A DNA stretch of 64,000 nt, from positions 9,165,001 through 9,229,000 of the forward strand of contig NZ_CP163439.1 in NCBI RefSeq assembly GCF_041052385.1. The letters are read 5' to 3'. Each line of letters begins with the position of its first letter. The first letter of the stretch is position 1. This stretch comes from Streptomyces sp. R28. GTDB taxonomy: Bacteria > Actinomycetota > Actinomycetes > Streptomycetales > Streptomycetaceae. Below, piece after piece: positions 59,322 through 64,000 of the stretch. The notes beneath the pieces are model-generated. The model was not told where the DNA came from. It worked only from the letters and a program-made list of their open reading frames with translations, and ran no database searches. Both the position numbers and the translations under genes were made by a program.

Positions 59322-59636
59322 ATGGCAGACAGGCAGCAGGCGGACCAGGCCGATGGGTTGGGGCTCGCGGACATGATCGCCGCACTGCGCTCCGAACTCG
59401 AAGTTGCCCAGCAGCGCGCAGTGGCGGAGAAGCTGCGCTTCGGGATCAGCGATGTCGAGGTCGAGGCCACGGTCCAGATCGTGCGGAACACCTCGGGCCG
59501 GGCTGGTGTGCAGTTCTATGTGGTCCAGGCCGGCGGCGAGTACTCGCGCGGCCATGCCACGACGCACCGGATCAAGCTGAATCTGAATCTGCCACGCGAC
59601 ATGCGCATCGCCGATGCGGGAGAAGACGCGCAATGA
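59322..59636 (+). CDS. Trypsin-co-occurring domain protein (trypco2-like)
   Basis: A 104-residue protein (LADMIAALRSELEVAQQRAV, KLRFGISDVEVEATVQIVRN, HRIKLNLNLPRD). It matches the small domain that accompanies trypsin-like conflict proteins. Stop overlaps the next ATG (ATGA). Likely partner, inhibitor or tether of the neighbouring protease. Confidence 0.82.
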   Translation: MADRQQADQADGLGLADMIAALRSELEVAQQRAVAEKLRFGISDVEVEATVQIVRNTSGRAGVQFYVVQAGGEYSRGHATTHRIKLNLNLPRDMRIADAGEDAQ

Positions 59637-62600
59637 CCGGGCTGGACGCCGAGCGATTGGTGTCGCTTTCCGCGGAGGGAAAACGAGGCTCGGGATACCT
59701 GCTGACGCCGGATCTCGTTCTCACGGCCGGTCACTGCGTCGGCTCGAAGGGATCCGCGGTCACGGTCCGCAAATACTCTCGCCGTGAGGGGAGTTATGAA
59801 CTCCCGGACGATCGGCAGACCTTCCTGGTCGCGGTCAACACAGGCGCGGAACTCGATTGCGCGCTCCTGGCATCCACCGTGGACGACCCGTTCCGTACGG
59901 GACAGGGCGGCCGGGGCGACGAGGTGCGGTTGGGGCGGCTCGTCGGTGACGACGCCGTTCCGGCGCAGGCGCTGGGCTTCCCGAGGTCCGGGGTGACCGA
60001 GGCCGGAGCGAGGCGGTGGGTGAACGTGGAGGACGTTCGGGGCACCGTCCTGCCGCTCACGGGGTCGAGGCGCGAGGTACGGCGGCTGAACTTCCAGGTC
60101 CGGACGGGAGCTTCACCGGCCGTCCAGGGGTCGTCGCTGTGGAGCGGTCTGTCGGGTGCGGCTCTGTTCAGCGGGGATCACCTGGTGGGTGTGATCACCG
60201 AGGACCGCGCCACGATCGAGGGACGGCTGACGGCGGTGCCGGTCGGTGCGGTCTTCGGCGACGACGGCCTCGACGAGGCGAACGCGTGCCTTCTGGCGAC
60301 GAGGGGCGCGGCGGCCACCGCGCGGGTCGCGCTGGATCCCGTCTGGGCGGGCGGCGAGAGTCTGACGCCCCCGTACAGCCCGCTGCCCCTGCGTGATCAG
60401 TGGTCCGAGGCCGACCTCCTGGAGTCCCGCCACGGCGTCGTGCCCTTCCGGGGCCGCACCGAGCAGCTGCACGAGCTGGTCGACTGGTGCGAACGCGGTG
60501 ACGGACAGCGCATTCGCCTGCTCACCGGGGGCGGCACCGTCGGCAAGTCCCGTCTCGCCCGTGAGCTGTGCCGCACGATGGCAAAGCGGGGCTGGGTCGC
60601 CGGTGTCGTCGACCCGCTGCACGTGGCGTTCTCCAGCGTCTGCGCCCTGAAGGAGAAACGGCTTCTCGTCGTCGACGACGCCGATGCCCAGGCGGGTCAG
60701 CTGGACGTACTCCTGGCCGAGGCGGCCGAGCACCACAGCCACGACGCGCTGCGCGTCCTGGCCGTCGCCCAGCGTGGCGGACTGTGGTGGCAGGCGATCA
60801 GACGGCGGTACGAATCACTGGTCGACGCGGAGGAGCCGCCGCCGCTTGCGCCGCTGCGCGAAGCCGACCGCGAGGACGTCTACCGCGCGGCGGTCACCGC
60901 CTTCCGGGGCTGGTACGCGCAGAGCGACACGACGGACGCCCCGGCACAGGCCGCCTCCATGCCCGGCGACGAGGCCGTGCAGGACGGCGAACCGCAGGAC
61001 GAACCGGGCGTGCCCCGCCTCGAAGGGCCCGACTTCGGCAGCTACCTGCTCATCCTGATCCAGGCCCTGGTGGACGCGCGTACCAGCATCGGCAAAGTGC
61101 CCTCGCCGACGGCCGGACGACCCTCGCGCTCACGCGCCGACGCACTGCTGGACTACGCCATCGACGTGGAGCGGCAGAGGTGGCAGACGTCCGCCGAGAG
61201 ACACGAACTCCCGCACGACCCGGTCCTGCTCGAGCGGATCGTCGCCGTCTGCAGCCTGGCGGTGGCCGACGGCGAGACGGACGGGGAACGGGAGACCGAG
61301 GCCGCGCGCCGGCTGCGGCTCGTCCCCGACCTGGCCGACGAACCGGAGTGGCTCACGCGCGCGTTCGCCCGCTGGCAGCACGCCGCGTTCACCGGCGATG
61401 GCTACCTTCGTTCGCTGCAGCCGCTTCGGCTCGCGGAGCGGCTCGGCGCCCAAGTGATCGAGACGTTCCCGGAGTTGGCGGCGAAACTGCTCGACGTCGG
61501 TGGCGGAGGACCGGGAGTGCCGGACGACCCGACCGATCAGGCCCGCCAGATACTCAACGTGCTCCACGTCCTGCAACTCACCGCCGGCTCCGACGCCGCC
61601 CGGTCCGGCGACATGGGCGAGGCCGAGAACAGCATGGCGGAACCGGACGGGGAGACCAGACACGGCCCGTCCGTCCAACAGCGGGCCCGTGGGACGCTGG
61701 AGCGGGCGCTGCGGGACCACGCCGTCCCCGTCGTCAGGCTGGTCAAGCAGGTCGCCGTCACCGATCAGGACCAGTTCGCGAGCGCCATCGGCACATCCCT
61801 GGCCGCCGCGCTGAACTCCACACTGCACGAGAAGTCGGCGCAGGAGGTCGCCGCCCAGGTCCTGCGGGAGTTCGACGCCACCTGCGCGGACGTGTTGCTG
61901 GAGCTTGCCACGGCCGTCGCGGAACACGCGGTGCAGTTCCACCGGCGCGCCGACGCACCCGCCACGCAGGACAACCGCAGGGAACTGGCCCAGGCCCTGC
62001 AACGGTGGTCCCTGTACCTGGCCAGTTCGGGGCTGCGCATCCGGGCGCACGAGGTCGCCGGGCAGGCGGTCGACACGTTCCACGCGCTGCAACAGCTCAG
62101 CCCGTCCGAGGAGCACGAGTTCTATCTCGCCGAAGCCCTCAAGGACCTGGCGGACCGGCTCGTGGACGTCGGGCGGTTCGAGGACGCCGACCACTGCGCC
62201 GGGGACGCCATCCGGCGCCTGGAGGCGCTGTATCAGCGCGCCCCCTCGCGCAGGCACGCCTTCGGCCTGGTGAAGGCCCTGTGCACCCGGGCCACGGCGG
62301 CCCACCGGGTCGGTCGCCAGCGCGAGGCGCTGCAGGCGGCGAACGAGGCGTGCGACCTGATCGAGCAGTTGCCGCAGCCGGGCGAGGGAGAGGGAGGGGG
62401 TGAGGGCGACGCGTACGAGTCGGACGAGATCCAGAGCATGAAGGCGTTCGCGCTGCGTGGCCTCGCCTGGCAACTCGGCGCGAGCGGACACGTCGAACAG
62501 GCGGTGGCCAAGGGCATCGAAAGCGTCGAGACGTACCAGGCGCTGCGCCAGGGGTCACCGGGTCTGTGGAAGCGGGACATCGCCGAAGCCCTGTCCGTCC

Positions 62601-63373
62601 TGGGCGTCCAGCACGGCGCCCGGGAGAACTGGGACGCCTGCGTCGCCCGGCACAGGGAAGCCGTGGACGGGCACTACAAGGCACTGGAGCGGGAGTACCG
62701 CGAGGCCGTTCGGCCGCAACACGCCCTCGCGCTGGGCCGGTTGGCGCAGGCGCACCTGGGCAGGGCGCGGACCCGGTCGGGCGAGAGCCGGCAGGAGGAC
62801 CTGCAGCGGGCGCTGGAACACGTCGAGGAGGCGTTGGACCAGTACGAGAGGATGCGCAAGGAGGACAGGTGGGCCAACCGGATCCACGAGGCGTGGACGA
62901 GCTGTCTGCAAGCGGAGATCCTGCTCGAGTTCGGCAGCACGGACCGGCCGAACCGCGTCACGGCCGTCACGCGACAGAGCTTCGGACGGGCCGAGTCCGC
63001 CGCCCGGCGGGCCCTGTCGCTGTACGACGAGATCGACGTACGCGCGTGGAAGCTGAGGTTCGCCCGAGCGCACGCGCAGGCGGTCCTCGCCAAGTCCTAC
63101 GGGGGCAGGGGTCGCCCGCGGAGCAAGGTCCTGCGCGCGCACGAGCAGGCCAGGCACGCGTTCACCCGGCTCGACGCCGAGGAACCCGGGCGGGCCGAGG
63201 AGGAGTTGCTCGGGATCGAGGAAGCGATCGACGGCCTCAAGCAGACCGGCCCGCCGGCGCAGGCCCGTGCGCAGCCCGCGGTGAACCGGTCGGGCAAACG
63301 GCGGAGGCGGCATCAGCCCAAGACCCGTCTCAGGAGCCGTCAGGGTGCGCAAGTGCGGCGCAAGCACCGGTGA
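59633..63373 (+). CDS. Trypsin-like protease-P-loop NTPase-TPR conflict protein
   Basis: A 1246-residue multidomain protein. Residues 1-230: trypsin-like domain with H34 (LTAGHC), D75 (ELDCALL) and S174 (GLSGAAL), an intact triad, no signal peptide. Residues 265-480: STAND/AAA-type NTPase with Walker A LLTGGGTVGKSRLA (K305), Walker B KRLLVVDDADA (D348-D349) and a following LAVAQRGGLWW. About 600-1200: helical TPR-like repeats (AHEVAGQAVDTFHAL, AGDAIRRLEALYQRA, EACDLIEQL). Arg/Lys-rich tail. The layout, effector-switch-sensor, is that of bacterial conflict systems; a target is unknown. Confidence 0.86.
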   Translation: MTGLDAERLVSLSAEGKRGSGYLLTPDLVLTAGHCVGSKGSAVTVRKYSRREGSYELPDDRQTFLVAVNTGAELDCALLASTVDDPFRTGQGGRGDEVRLGRLVGDDAVPAQALGFPRSGVTEAGARRWVNVEDVRGTVLPLTGSRREVRRLNFQVRTGASPAVQGSSLWSGLSGAALFSGDHLVGVITEDRATIEGRLTAVPVGAVFGDDGLDEANACLLATRGAAATARVALDPVWAGGESLTPPYSPLPLRDQWSEADLLESRHGVVPFRGRTEQLHELVDWCERGDGQRIRLLTGGGTVGKSRLARELCRTMAKRGWVAGVVDPLHVAFSSVCALKEKRLLVVDDADAQAGQLDVLLAEAAEHHSHDALRVLAVAQRGGLWWQAIRRRYESLVDAEEPPPLAPLREADREDVYRAAVTAFRGWYAQSDTTDAPAQAASMPGDEAVQDGEPQDEPGVPRLEGPDFGSYLLILIQALVDARTSIGKVPSPTAGRPSRSRADALLDYAIDVERQRWQTSAERHELPHDPVLLERIVAVCSLAVADGETDGERETEAARRLRLVPDLADEPEWLTRAFARWQHAAFTGDGYLRSLQPLRLAERLGAQVIETFPELAAKLLDVGGGGPGVPDDPTDQARQILNVLHVLQLTAGSDAARSGDMGEAENSMAEPDGETRHGPSVQQRARGTLERALRDHAVPVVRLVKQVAVTDQDQFASAIGTSLAAALNSTLHEKSAQEVAAQVLREFDATCADVLLELATAVAEHAVQFHRRADAPATQDNRRELAQALQRWSLYLASSGLRIRAHEVAGQAVDTFHALQQLSPSEEHEFYLAEALKDLADRLVDVGRFEDADHCAGDAIRRLEALYQRAPSRRHAFGLVKALCTRATAAHRVGRQREALQAANEACDLIEQLPQPGEGEGGGEGDAYESDEIQSMKAFALRGLAWQLGASGHVEQAVAKGIESVETYQALRQGSPGLWKRDIAEALSVLGVQHGARENWDACVARHREAVDGHYKALEREYREAVRPQHALALGRLAQAHLGRARTRSGESRQEDLQRALEHVEEALDQYERMRKEDRWANRIHEAWTSCLQAEILLEFGSTDRPNRVTAVTRQSFGRAESAARRALSLYDEIDVRAWKLRFARAHAQAVLAKSYGGRGRPRSKVLRAHEQARHAFTRLDAEEPGRAEEELLGIEEAIDGLKQTGPPAQARAQPAVNRSGKRRRRHQPKTRLRSRQGAQVRRKHR

Positions 63374-63393
63374 AACCGTTCGCTTCGCTTGTG

Positions 63394-64000
63394 TCATCGG
63401 GCGACGACAGCGGGCGCCGGGTTCGCGTCCGCCTCCTTCACCCAGGCCTCCAGGCACATCGCGAACTCGGTCGCCCGGTCGGCCCAGTTGAGGTCGGAGA
63501 GCGCCGCCACCCAGCCCCGTGTGGCCGCGCGGCTGCGCATCTCCGGGTCGGCGCGCAGCCGCCGTACGGCCTCCGCCGCCGAGGCCGGATCCTCGTACGG
63601 TACGACGAGACCGCAGCCGTAGCGCTCGACCAGGTCGGCCGCGAGCGGGGTGGGTGTGGTGACGACGGGGACGCCGTGGGCCATGTACTCCACGACCTTG
63701 GTGGGCCGTGAATGGCGGTAGTTGGGCTGGTCGTGCAGGAGGGAGAGGCCGGCCAGGGCGCCGGAGAGCAGATCGAGGGCGCGGTCGTTGGGCAGGTACC
63801 CGTGCCAGCGCAGTACGCCGTCCCGGTCGGCCTCGGTGAGCGCGCCTCGCACATCGGGGTCCGCCCCGCCGATGACCTCGACGTGTACGTCCGGTGCCAG
63901 CAGCCGTGCCGTCTCGATGAGTTCCAGCGTGCCCCGCGCCCGCGACAGGTGCCCGAGGTAGACGACCCGGTCCTCGCCCGGCGGCTCGGGCGGCTCGGGC
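63394..64000 (-). CDS. Glycosyltransferase, C-terminal part (5' end outside window)
   Basis: The frame is open to the window edge. GT4-type signatures: YLGHLSRARGTLELIETARL, DLLSGALAGLSLLHDQPNYR, HSRPTKVVEYMAHGVPVVTT and the Ala/Pro tail. The gene starts beyond 64000. Convergent with the conflict gene across 20 bp. Confidence 0.85.
   Translation of the reverse strand, partial: PEPPEPPGEDRVVYLGHLSRARGTLELIETARLLAPDVHVEVIGGADPDVRGALTEADRDGVLRWHGYLPNDRALDLLSGALAGLSLLHDQPNYRHSRPTKVVEYMAHGVPVVTTPTPLAADLVERYGCGLVVPYEDPASAAEAVRRLRADPEMRSRAATRGWVAALSDLNWADRATEFAMCLEAWVKEADANPAPAVVAR

Overview
The window is high-GC actinobacterial DNA that reads as Streptomyces. Codon third positions are almost all G/C, one TTA codon is visible, GTG/TTG starts and ATGA/GTGA overlaps are frequent, there is a Streptomyces-type intergenic repeat, and a SapB/ram-type class III lanthipeptide operon is present. 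It looks like a mosaic of accessory operons on a chromosome arm. I saw no phage genes, rRNA or CRISPR array.

Layout. 1-8.9 kb: an ebo-like operon on the + strand (inositol-phosphate-synthase-like cyclase cut by the window edge, UbiA prenyltransferase EboC, TIM-barrel isomerase, EboA, TatD-type EboB, EboE, an alkaline-phosphatase-superfamily phosphodiesterase), followed by a Tat-exported TIM-barrel protein. 8.93-10.74 kb: an IS1182-type element whose transposase carries a one-base deletion. 10.7-22.7 kb: an oxalate module. Oxalyl-CoA decarboxylase, formyl-CoA transferase, an ADP-forming acyl-CoA ligase and two OFA antiporters face left; sucC, sucD and an aldehyde dehydrogenase face right. A single palindromic operator sits between the divergent promoters. 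22.9-30.6 kb: tRNA-Leu(GAG), a LuxR remnant, and a ram-type lanthipeptide locus (regulator, two ABC half-transporters, a 40-residue precursor missed by size-limited ORF calls, LanKC). 30.8-38.5 kb: SDR/TetR, MarR/P450/ferredoxin, an EF-G paralogue, a small conserved protein and a ParA-like ATPase.

38.6-43.8 kb: acetyltransferase, peptide/metal-type ABC binding protein, a fused and frameshifted permease, and an MFS carrier, with no ATPase gene. 44.1-51.6 kb: the most unusual region. A GTP cyclohydrolase II whose active-site Tyr is Met (predicted to stop at the formylated pyrimidine), a creatininase-family amidohydrolase, a PTPS/QueD homologue lacking Cys and His catalytic residues, a dehydrogenase, a glycosyltransferase with N-terminal pentapeptide repeats, a methyltransferase, a CDP-alcohol phosphotransferase and a flippase-like membrane protein. 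Together they suggest a GTP-derived pyrimidine or pterin compound that is glycosylated, methylated and possibly membrane-linked. 51.6-55.4 kb: a FAD amine oxidase and two saccharopine-dehydrogenase-family enzymes beside a broken ornithine-cyclodeaminase gene. 55.4-59.2 kb: serine hydrolase, MFS/TetR pair and a PPOX protein. 59.3-63.4 kb: a two-gene trypsin/P-loop NTPase/TPR system resembling bacterial conflict systems. The window ends inside a glycosyltransferase.

Regulation is unusually visible. Four divergent gene pairs each contain a clean inverted repeat: 18.85, 31.69, 32.97 and 58.61 kb. All functional calls come from reading translated sequence and motifs; no database search was run.
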